Source of the DNA: Planctomycetota bacterium
Lineage (GTDB): Bacteria; Planctomycetota; UBA1135; GCA-002686595
Assembly: GCA_011524785.1 (NCBI GenBank)
Contig: WTJQ01000204.1
Coordinates: 1 to 5,788 of the forward strand
Direction of reading: 5' to 3'
DNA: 5,788 bases
A program made the translations under genes and the position numbers. The notes under the pieces were generated by a model. It was not told where the DNA came from and did not search any database. It worked only from the letters and a program-made list of their open reading frames with translations. Shown here piece by piece: positions 1 to 5,788 of the stretch; the stretch's first letter is position 1; each line of letters starts with the position of its first letter.

Positions 1-1
1 G

Positions 2-1057
2 CGACCCGTCCTCATCGCCGTGCTGATCGCCCTGGGCTCGGGTCTCTTCGTTGCCTTGGGTCCGTTGGCGGATGCTTGGCGGCTGCAGGTGCATGCACCC
101 CTCGCGACCATTCTCGGGGGCCTTGCCAGTCTGATTCCTGGCAGCGCCTTCGGCTGGGGCAGCGCTGCGGTGCTTCTCCTGGGACTCCGCGAGGTCTTCC
201 CTGGGCGCGGAGGGCGACTTCGGCGCCTGGGCCGTGTCGGTCTCCTGGCCCTGGTCGTCCTCTCCACGGGGATCCTGGGATTCGGCACCCTTCACGGTGC
301 AGTCACGCACTCGGAGCGCCTGCACTTGGCCGGGAGGGCTCCTAGAACCGACGGAGAGGGGGGCTCCCTGGAGGACCTGGAGCAGGAGCTGCGCCTCGCG
401 GTCGAGGGGCTGCTGCGGGAGGGCGTCCACCAAGAGCCCATCGTGGATCGGGAGCTGGCCGGGCTGCTGTCGGAGGCGTTCGACCACCTGCTCCTGGAGG
501 CTCCCTGGCTGGCTGGACCCGAGACGCCCCCCGTTCGCTCGCTCCCCCGGGGACTCCTCGCGGGGCTCGGGCTCTCGGGCTTCTACAGCCCTTGGACCGG
601 CGAGCCCCACGTGGAGGCTGGGCTGCCCCGGGTCAGCGTCCTCGCCGTGGCCGCTCATGAGTGGGCCCACATGCGGGGGGAGGCACGGGAGGACGAGGCC
701 TCGTTCGTTGGGTGGCAGGCGCTCGCGGGTGCACCGGACCCCAGGGCCCGGCTCTCGGGGCACTTCGCGCTCTTGCGGCAGGTCTGGCGAGAGCTCGGCC
801 GGGTGAGTCCCGGTGGCCTCGAGGCGGCCCTGGGCGCTGCTTCACGGGAACTCCTGAGCTTGGAGGCCGAGGTGGCTGCCTGGTGGCGGGAGGCTCGGAC
901 CCCGGCTGCCGGCCTCGCGCGGGCCTCCAACGACCTGTACCTGCGGGCGGCGGGGGACGCGCGAGGTGTCGAGAGCTATGCCGGAGTCGTGGGCCTCGTC
1001 CTGCGCGACGATTGGCCGCGCCGGATCCGACGGGAGCCCCTGAGTTCGCCCCGGTAG
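2..1057 (+). CDS. DUF3810-family membrane-anchored putative zinc metallopeptidase (5' partial)
   Basis: The protein begins with a hydrophobic region containing two or three membrane segments (about residues 1-18, 28-55 and 74-95, counting from the GTG at 20). A soluble domain follows with HEWAH at residues 213-217, then MRG and an acidic REDEA stretch at 223-227. Just upstream, residues 186-200 (FYSPWTGEPHVEAGLP) match the segment that DUF3810 proteins carry before their HExxH helix. In that family the two histidines and a downstream glutamate (here E224 or E226) are expected to bind zinc, with E214 as catalytic base; the substrate is unknown. The soluble domain should lie on one membrane face, probably outside. 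The frame is open from base 2 with no stop, and the GTG at 20 has no Shine-Dalgarno sequence, so the real start is probably upstream of the window. It ends nine bases before the next gene. The family call is firm; protease activity is inferred from the motif only. Confidence 0.85.
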   Translation, partial: RPVLIAVLIALGSGLFVALGPLADAWRLQVHAPLATILGGLASLIPGSAFGWGSAAVLLLGLREVFPGRGGRLRRLGRVGLLALVVLSTGILGFGTLHGAVTHSERLHLAGRAPRTDGEGGSLEDLEQELRLAVEGLLREGVHQEPIVDRELAGLLSEAFDHLLLEAPWLAGPETPPVRSLPRGLLAGLGLSGFYSPWTGEPHVEAGLPRVSVLAVAAHEWAHMRGEAREDEASFVGWQALAGAPDPRARLSGHFALLRQVWRELGRVSPGGLEAALGAASRELLSLEAEVAAWWREARTPAAGLARASNDLYLRAAGDARGVESYAGVVGLVLRDDWPRRIRREPLSSPR

Positions 1058-1066
1058 GCTTGGGGC

Positions 1067-4000
1067 ATGCAGCCTGCCCTCTGCCTCCTCCTCGCCGCCG
1101 CCGTCCCGACCGCCCCGCAGCACGAGGTCGGCGCCCCCGGCGCCGACGGCTACGCCCCGCGCGTGCACGAGGCCTCGGACGAGGGGCGCCAGGCCCTGGA
1201 GCGGATCCGCGTGCCGGAGGGCTGGTCGCGACACCTCTGGGCCCAGGAGCCCCACCTCGCCAATGCGGTCTGCCTCTATGTCGACCACGACGGCCGCGTC
1301 TGGATCGCGGAGTCCTTCCGGGTCAACGCGGGGGTCACCGACATGCGGTCCCACATGGACTGGCTGGAGGACGAGCTCGCGGCGCGCACCGTCGAGGACC
1401 GTGTCGCCTACATGCGCCGTCGGACAGGGGATGGCTTCGCTGCGTACGAGCGGGAGCACGACCGGATCCGGCTCCTCGTGGACGCGGACGAGGACGGGAC
1501 GTGCGATACGGCCACCGTCTACGCGGATGGGTTCAAGGGCGCCGCGGAGGGGATCGGCGCCGGCCTCCTCGTCCGGGGGGACGAGGTCTGGTTCACCTGC
1601 ATCCCCGACCTCTGGCGCCTGCAGGACGTCGACGGGGACGGCGTCGCCGATACGCGGGAGTCGGTCCACGGCGGCTTTGGCGTCAAGATCGCCCTCCTCG
1701 GGCACGACATGCACGGGCTCCGGATCGGCCTCGATGGCCGGCTGTACTTCTCCATCGGGGACCGCGGGCTGAACGTTCGGACGGAGGGGAAGCACTTCGA
1801 GCTCCCGGACCGGGGCGCCGTGCTGCGGTGCGAGCTGGACGGCTCGAACCTCGAGCTCTACGCCACGGGTCTGCGGAACCCCCAGGAGCTCGCCTTCGAC
1901 GAGCGCGGTGATCTCTTCACTGGGGACAACAACTCCGACGGTGGGGATCAGGCGCGCTGGGTGTACGTCGTCCCGGGTAGCGACACGGGGTGGCGGCATC
2001 ACTACCAGTACGTGAACTGGCCCAACTCCAGGGGGCCCTGGAATGCGGAGGGACAGTGGAGGCCCTATCACGAGGACCAGCCCTGGTTCCTGACGCCCCC
2101 GATCGCCAACGTCGGTTCGGGGCCTTCGGGGCTTGCTCGCGTGCCAGATCAGGGCTGGGGCGACCTCGCCGGTGCGTTCCTCCTGTGCGACTTCCGAGGG
2201 GGAGCGCAGTGGTCCTCGATCATGGGGGTCCGCCACGAGCCCAAGGGGGCCGGGTTCGCCCTCGTCGAGGCCGAGCCTCTCGTGCGGGACCTCCTCCCGA
2301 CGGACTGTGACTTCGGTCCGGACGGCCAGCTCTACGTGAGCGACTGGGTCAGCGGCTGGGGGATGACCGGCAAGGGGCGCGTGTTCCAGCTGAAGCCGGA
2401 AGGCCATGGCGACGACGCCGCGGTCCAGGAGGTCGAGGCGCTCCTGCGCGAGGGGATGCGCGCTCGTGAGCCACGGGAGCTGCAGAGGCTGCTCCTCCAC
2501 GCGTCCTTCGATGTGCGTCAGGAGGCCCAGCTGGAGCTGGTGGCGCGGGCCCTGGCTGCGCCGACGGGGAGCGAGGAGCTGCGCGAGTGCGTCGGGCTCC
2601 TCCTGGAGGTGGCCCGCGAGGCCACCGAGCATCCGCTCGGTCGGCTCCACGGCATCTGGGGTGCCCAGTCCGTTGCCCGACAGCGGCCGCTCGTCAGCGG
2701 CATCGGCGGCACCCTCGTCCCGCTCCTCGAGGACGCTGATCCCGAGGTGCGGGTCCAGACCCTGCGCGCCCTCGGCGAGCTCGGCGAGCGGACGGCCGCG
2801 CCCTTCGTCCAGCGCGCCCTTCTTGCGGACGCGCGGCGCGAGCGTGCGGCGGCCCTGCGAGCGCTCGCGATGACTCCCGAGCCGAGCCTCTCGCCCGAGG
2901 TGCTCCAGCGGGTCGAGACGGTGATCGAGGAGGGGGCTTCCCAGGACCCCTGGCTCAGGAGCGAAGCCGTCCACGCGCTGGAGGCAGCGACCGATCGGCA
3001 ATTGCTCGGCCTGCTCGAGAGCGACTCCGCGGATGTCCGCCGCTGTGCGGTGGTGGCGCTCCGCCGTCGCGAGTCGCCCGAGCTCGTTCGCGCTCTTCAG
3101 GACTCGGATCCCGCCGTGTGGTCCGAGGCCGCACGAGCGATCCACGAGGTCCCGGTCGCGGCGGCTGCCCTCGCACTGGCCGAGGCCCTCGGGGCGCGCG
3201 GCTCCAAGGCCTACGACCACAGGCGCGCCATGGCGGCCGCGCGTGAGCTCCATCGCCCAGCGGACGCGCGAGCGATCGCCACGTTCGTGGGCTCCGAGGG
3301 AAGAGGTGCGCGCCTCGTGGAGGAGGGGCTGCGGTTCCTCGCCGAGTGGCAGGATCCCAGCCCGATCGATCCCGTCATCGGCTCCTGGCGTCCCGTGCAG
3401 GGTGCGCCACTGCCGAGTGACGTCGAGGTCGCCCCCCTTGTGGCCGCCGCTCGGCGGGCCGGGCGAGGAGCCCTGCAGCACTGGCTGCGCCTCGAGGCTG
3501 GCCGCTCCACCGAAGGCTCGACTCGAGCACGCACGGACCTCGTGAAGGACGAGGGCGTCGATGGGGAGGTTCGTGCCGAGGCCCTGCGAGGGCTCCTCAC
3601 ACGAGAGGCTGCGGGCGGCCTGGACCTCGCCGAGTCCATGCTGGGGGCGAAGGACGGTCGCGTCGCAGCGGCTGCCCTACAGGGGCTTGCTCGTCAGCAG
3701 CCGGAGCGCGCCGTGGCGGCCCTGGCGGTGCGTGCCTCCGTGGGGGAGGTTCCTGATCGCCAGGCCGCGGTCGTGGCCCTCGCGGGGATCGAGCACCACG
3801 AGGCGACGGTGGCGCTGGCGCGGCTGCTTCGCGCGGAGTGCGGAATCGAGAGTGCCGAGGGCTCCGCCCTCGTCCTCGAGCTGCTGGAGGGCTTGGAGGC
3901 CCGGACCGGCCCGGAGGCGGACGGGGCTCGGGCGGCCTGGGCCCTGGTCGCCAAGGAGGATGCCCTCGGGGCCCGTGCGGCGCGCCTGCGTGCAGGCGGT

Positions 4001-4423
4001 TCCGCGGACGCGGGGCGCACGGTGTTCCTCGAGAAGGCCGAGGTGTCCTGTCTGCGCTGCCACCGCGTGGGGGATCAGGGCGTCAGCGAGGTCGGGCCCC
4101 GGATGGATGGAGTCGGGAGCCGCCTCACGACCGACCAGCTCCTCGAGTCCATCCTCGAGCCCAATGCGACCCTCGCCGAGGGCTACCAGTCGTGGACCTT
4201 CGCGCTCGCGGACGGGACGATCCTGGTCGGGAGGATCGTCAGCGAGGGGCAGGAAGGCCTCCTCGTGCTCGATGCCGAGGGGCAGGAGCACGAGCTGGGG
4301 CCGGACGACGTGGAGGCTCGTAGGAAGGACGTGTCGGCGATGCCGGGCGACCTCGCGGAAAAACTTTCCGACCGTGAGCTGCGGGACCTCACCGCGTACC
4401 TGAAGAGCCTGAAGGATTCCTGA
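1067..4423 (+). CDS. PVC-type haem-binding protein: beta-propeller, HEAT-like repeats, C-terminal cytochrome c domain
   Basis: The 1118-residue exported protein has a short signal peptide (MQPALCLLLAAAV, probable cleavage near residues 16-17). Residues about 40-450 form a sorbosone-dehydrogenase-like propeller of the Pirellula/Verrucomicrobium membrane-bound dehydrogenase type. Markers are DGRVWIAES near 75-83, two DxDxDGxxD calcium-type loops (D139-D147 and D187-D195), YATGLRNPQELAFD from 265 and GDNNSDGGD at 286-294. Residues about 450-975 are alpha-helical, HEAT-like repeats (DADPEVRVQTLRALGELGE near 555; others near 645-700 and 830-890). The C-terminus is the PVC haem-binding domain: CLRCH at 995-999 binds haem covalently through C995 and C998, with H999 as proximal ligand and M1092 (SAMPG) as the likely distal ligand. 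The likely role is periplasmic oxidation of a sugar or alcohol with electron transfer; the substrate is unknown. An in-frame TAG at 1055 leaves ATG 1067 as the only plausible upstream start. The close upstream spacing suggests co-transcription with the DUF3810 gene. Confidence 0.92.
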   Translation: MQPALCLLLAAAVPTAPQHEVGAPGADGYAPRVHEASDEGRQALERIRVPEGWSRHLWAQEPHLANAVCLYVDHDGRVWIAESFRVNAGVTDMRSHMDWLEDELAARTVEDRVAYMRRRTGDGFAAYEREHDRIRLLVDADEDGTCDTATVYADGFKGAAEGIGAGLLVRGDEVWFTCIPDLWRLQDVDGDGVADTRESVHGGFGVKIALLGHDMHGLRIGLDGRLYFSIGDRGLNVRTEGKHFELPDRGAVLRCELDGSNLELYATGLRNPQELAFDERGDLFTGDNNSDGGDQARWVYVVPGSDTGWRHHYQYVNWPNSRGPWNAEGQWRPYHEDQPWFLTPPIANVGSGPSGLARVPDQGWGDLAGAFLLCDFRGGAQWSSIMGVRHEPKGAGFALVEAEPLVRDLLPTDCDFGPDGQLYVSDWVSGWGMTGKGRVFQLKPEGHGDDAAVQEVEALLREGMRAREPRELQRLLLHASFDVRQEAQLELVARALAAPTGSEELRECVGLLLEVAREATEHPLGRLHGIWGAQSVARQRPLVSGIGGTLVPLLEDADPEVRVQTLRALGELGERTAAPFVQRALLADARRERAAALRALAMTPEPSLSPEVLQRVETVIEEGASQDPWLRSEAVHALEAATDRQLLGLLESDSADVRRCAVVALRRRESPELVRALQDSDPAVWSEAARAIHEVPVAAAALALAEALGARGSKAYDHRRAMAAARELHRPADARAIATFVGSEGRGARLVEEGLRFLAEWQDPSPIDPVIGSWRPVQGAPLPSDVEVAPLVAAARRAGRGALQHWLRLEAGRSTEGSTRARTDLVKDEGVDGEVRAEALRGLLTREAAGGLDLAESMLGAKDGRVAAAALQGLARQQPERAVAALAVRASVGEVPDRQAAVVALAGIEHHEATVALARLLRAECGIESAEGSALVLELLEGLEARTGPEADGARAAWALVAKEDALGARAARLRAGGSADAGRTVFLEKAEVSCLRCHRVGDQGVSEVGPRMDGVGSRLTTDQLLESILEPNATLAEGYQSWTFALADGTILVGRIVSEGQEGLLVLDAEGQEHELGPDDVEARRKDVSAMPGDLAEKLSDRELRDLTAYLKSLKDS

Positions 4424-4457
4424 GGGCTTCGGTCAAGACCGCCGCAGGGCGGGGTCG

Positions 4458-5480
4458 ATGCGGAAGGGGTCGGCGCCCCCCGTCGGCTCCCCCTCGATGA
4501 CCAGAGACTCGGCCTTCACGTCTGCCTCAGGCAACGGAACCCTCTTCAGCCCGGAGGAGGTCCGGGGTCTGATGGACGTCGAGTTCCAGCGGGCGCGGCG
4601 CTACGGGTTCCCCGTGTGCTGCTTGGCCGTTCGGCCCGACCGGATCGAGGAGATCGCTCTCTTCCACGGGCAGGAGTCTCGCAACGCGGTCCTGCAGGCG
4701 GTGGTCGACATCGTGCGCAGGACGATTCGTGCGGGAGACCTGCTCGGCTACGCGGAGCAGGATCGGCTGATCCTCCTCCTGCCGCACCTGCCCAAGGAGT
4801 CCTTCGGCTTCCTGTGCGAGCGGATCCTCAAGGCCGCACGGAGCCTCCAGTTCGATGCAGGCAGCTCCACCCACAGGACGACCCTGAGTATCGGCGTGGC
4901 CCATGGGGATCACCCGGAGGCCGTCGCGCTGGAGGTCATGGAGCGCGTGGCCCTGGGCGGACTCGAGGTCGCTGAGACCGCCGGTGGCGATCGTTGGATC
5001 GAGAGTGAGCTCTACGATCTCGAGGCGCGCCGGCGCCAGGCCACGAGTGACGAGCTGCGAGGGCCTCTCCCCGCTGGCGAGGCGGTCCTCCCGAACTACC
5101 GTGAGCGACTGGTTCAGCTGGTCGAGGGTGGCGAGGACCTGGCCTCCGCCACGGCACGGCTAGCCGATGAGATCGTTGCCCGTGCGCTCGAGGGCGTCGC
5201 CCCTGCCAAGGACGGCGCTGGCGTTGATCGTGAGATCGGCCTGCTCAAGCGCCGGATCGCGAAGTTGACCGAGACCCTGGGCGTGAACGCCCAGGAGCTG
5301 GAGGAGCTGCGACAGTTCCGCACGGCCGTGGAGGCCCGTGGGGAGCTCGAGGCTCCTCGTGGCGAGCGCTCGCATGGCACCGACGACAGTCTCCGCAAGG
5401 CCCTCATGCAGACGATCTTCCAGGCCAATCAGGACCTCCGGAAGCGTCTCGCCGAGGGGCCCGACCAGGGCGCGGCCTGA
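4458..5480 (+). CDS. Degenerate GGDEF-domain protein with retained I-site-like RxxD and helical C-terminus
   Basis: Residues about 30-175 align by eye with the diguanylate cyclase fold: FQRARRYGFPV (43-53) corresponds to the usual RA.RYG start, DLLGYAEQDRLILLLP (94-109) to DLVARYGGDEFALLLP, and TLSIGVAHG (142-150) to the conserved TvSiGvA strand. The signature GGDEF is replaced by EQDRL (100-104). The first metal-binding aspartate segment reads RPDRIEE (59-65) and the ND..GH..GD substrate loop reads LFHGQESRNAVL (68-79), so cyclase activity is very unlikely. R91-x-x-D94 lies five residues before the EQDRL motif, the normal position of the c-di-GMP-binding inhibitory site. Residues about 205-335 are charged and helical, with a coiled-coil-like stretch at 256-288. 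No signal peptide or membrane segment is seen, so it should be cytoplasmic. The start at 4458 is favoured by AGGG at 4446-4449, eight bases upstream; ATG 4497 (M14) is the alternative. It could be a c-di-GMP sensor or a scaffold. Confidence 0.82.
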   Translation: MRKGSAPPVGSPSMTRDSAFTSASGNGTLFSPEEVRGLMDVEFQRARRYGFPVCCLAVRPDRIEEIALFHGQESRNAVLQAVVDIVRRTIRAGDLLGYAEQDRLILLLPHLPKESFGFLCERILKAARSLQFDAGSSTHRTTLSIGVAHGDHPEAVALEVMERVALGGLEVAETAGGDRWIESELYDLEARRRQATSDELRGPLPAGEAVLPNYRERLVQLVEGGEDLASATARLADEIVARALEGVAPAKDGAGVDREIGLLKRRIAKLTETLGVNAQELEELRQFRTAVEARGELEAPRGERSHGTDDSLRKALMQTIFQANQDLRKRLAEGPDQGAA

Positions 5481-5484
5481 GTCG

Positions 5485-5528
5485 CTGAGCCCGGCGCGTG
5501 CCCCAAGACGCCTCAGGAAGGGGCTCAG
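5485..5528 (+). terminator. Inverted repeat after the GGDEF-like gene, possible weak terminator
   Basis: CTGAGCCC at 5485-5492 is an exact reverse complement of GGGCTCAG at 5521-5528, giving an 8-bp GC-rich stem that starts five bases after the stop codon. The 28-base loop can fold further, for example GCCCC at 5500-5504 with GGGGC at 5520-5524 as an alternative pairing. There is no T-run after the stem, so a canonical intrinsic terminator is not supported. Its position between a likely transcription unit and a gene with its own strong ribosome binding site is consistent with a 3'-end structure. Confidence 0.35.
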
Positions 5529-5573
5529 AGGGCCTCTCCGGGGGCTTGCCGTAGGGATTCGGAACTGCGGGTG

Positions 5574-5594
5574 GCGGTCTGGCGCCAGTGCCGC
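5574..5594 (+). promoter_or_regulatory. Palindromic element upstream of the small secreted ORF
   Basis: CTGGCGCCAG at 5579-5588 is a perfect 10-bp palindrome. It is flanked by GCGG at 5574-5577 and its complement CCGC at 5591-5594, separated from the core by a 1x2-base mismatch. The element ends 19 bases before the ATG at 5614 and seven bases before the purine-rich ribosome binding site. It could be an operator half-site pair for a dimeric regulator or a short RNA stem in the leader. No convincing -35/-10 pair was found near it, so the promoter is not placed. In such GC-rich DNA a 10-bp palindrome can occur by chance. Confidence 0.3.
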
Positions 5595-5600
5595 AGAATG

Positions 5601-5608
5601 AAGGGAGG
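5601..5608 (+). promoter_or_regulatory. Strong Shine-Dalgarno for the ORF starting at 5614
   Basis: AAGGGAGG lies five bases upstream of the ATG at 5614. It is the best Shine-Dalgarno match seen before any gene start in this window. It decides the start at 5614 over the in-frame ATG at 5650, which has no comparable sequence before it. Two CCTCC copies at 5629-5633 and 5632-5636 could pair with its GGAGG core. Confidence 0.6.
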
Positions 5609-5613
5609 CCTGT

Positions 5614-5778
5614 ATGGCCCATCTTCTTCCTCCTCCACCGATCAAGCTCATGCGCAAAGCGACCCTCGCCGCGCTGCTGCCCGCCGCCCTCCTGATGGGC
5701 GTGGCTGCGGCCCAGAACGGCAACAACTCCTGCGGCTCCGCCACCCCGATCAACGACTGCGCAAGCGCGCGGTGGTAG
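5614..5778 (+). CDS. Short secreted ORF, probably the truncated start of a larger exported protein
   Basis: The 54-codon ORF starts at an ATG preceded by a strong Shine-Dalgarno. Its first 12 residues (MAHLLPPPPIKL) are unusual; from M13 it reads as a textbook signal peptide (MRKATLAALLPAALLMGVAAA, with AAA-Q as cleavage site). The mature part is only about 20 residues: QNGNNSCGSATPINDC followed by ASARW and a TAG. In many secreted planctomycete proteins, an Asn/Asp-rich stretch with a Cys and ATPI-like motif opens a much longer beta-rich domain, so the early stop suggests a frameshift, deletion or sequence error, not a complete gene. The reading frame +2 to it stays open to the window edge but gives Arg-rich sequence that does not look like a continuation. 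The signal peptide is well supported; the fate of the rest is not resolved, because the window ends ten bases later. A genuine small secreted peptide with two cysteines (a possible disulfide) is the alternative. Confidence 0.5.
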   Translation: MAHLLPPPPIKLMRKATLAALLPAALLMGVAAAQNGNNSCGSATPINDCASARW

Positions 5779-5788
5779 GCGTCCGCCT

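Noticed and set aside
661..1911. A 416-codon + strand open frame across the junction of the first two genes
   Set aside because: It overlaps two well-supported genes in another frame, and its product is dominated by Arg, Gly, Pro and Ala as expected for an out-of-frame reading of GC-rich DNA.
842..3481. An 879-codon open frame on the - strand opposite the haem-protein gene
   Set aside because: It lies antisense to an unambiguous gene whose GC-rich codon use suppresses stops on the complementary strand. The translation is low-complexity (Arg, Pro, Gly, Glu, His rich) with no recognisable domain.
4430..4456. Two mutually exclusive short stems before the GGDEF-like gene: GGTC/GACC at 4431-4440 and GACCGCC with GGC-GG-GGTC at 4437-4456
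   Set aside because: The first has only a 2-base loop and the second needs a 2-base bulge. There is no T-run and no aptamer-like structure, so neither a terminator nor a riboswitch is supported.
4458..5480. Active diguanylate cyclase
   Set aside because: The GGDEF motif reads EQDRL, and the metal- and substrate-binding segments are also substituted, so the fold is retained but catalysis is not supported.
5598..5788. Open frame from ATG 5598 running off the right edge
   Set aside because: It is offset from the signal-peptide frame and its product is a Ser/Pro/Arg-rich shadow. The ATG also overlaps the ribosome binding site used by the ORF at 5614.

Overview
The window is uniformly GC-rich and densely coded on the + strand only. 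It most likely comes from a member of the Planctomycetota, or another lineage of the PVC group. The main reason is the second gene, a very large secreted protein with a beta-propeller, HEAT-type repeats and a C-terminal haem-binding CxxCH domain, an architecture characteristic of that group. Assignment below phylum level is not possible from this sequence.

Layout: (1) Positions 2-1057 hold the 3' part of a gene for a DUF3810-type membrane-anchored protein with a zinc-metallopeptidase-like HEWAH motif; its true start is probably off the left edge. (2) Nine bases later, in the same reading frame, positions 1067-4423 encode the 1118-residue PVC-type c-type-cytochrome protein. (3) After a 34-base gap, positions 4458-5480 encode a 340-residue protein with a degenerate GGDEF domain. 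The catalytic motif is replaced by EQDRL, while an RxxD motif sits at the correct I-site spacing; a helical, coiled-coil-prone C-terminus follows. (4) A 133-base intergenic stretch contains an 8-bp inverted repeat with a long loop (a possible weak terminator) and a 10-bp perfect palindrome just upstream of a strong ribosome binding site. (5) Positions 5614-5778 hold a short ORF with a clear signal peptide. It stops soon after the predicted cleavage site and looks like the start of a larger secreted protein that is truncated or frameshifted, ten bases before the window ends.

The first three genes are closely spaced and co-directional, so they may be co-transcribed. Their products are predicted to be an inner-membrane peptidase-like protein, an exported electron-transfer or dehydrogenase-like protein, and a cytoplasmic regulator or scaffold. 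No shared pathway is evident from sequence. No tRNA, rRNA, CRISPR array, transposase or attachment site was seen. I found no clear evidence of a wholly new system. The points most worth following are the GGDEF protein with a lost active site but retained I-site, and the broken-looking secreted ORF at the right edge.
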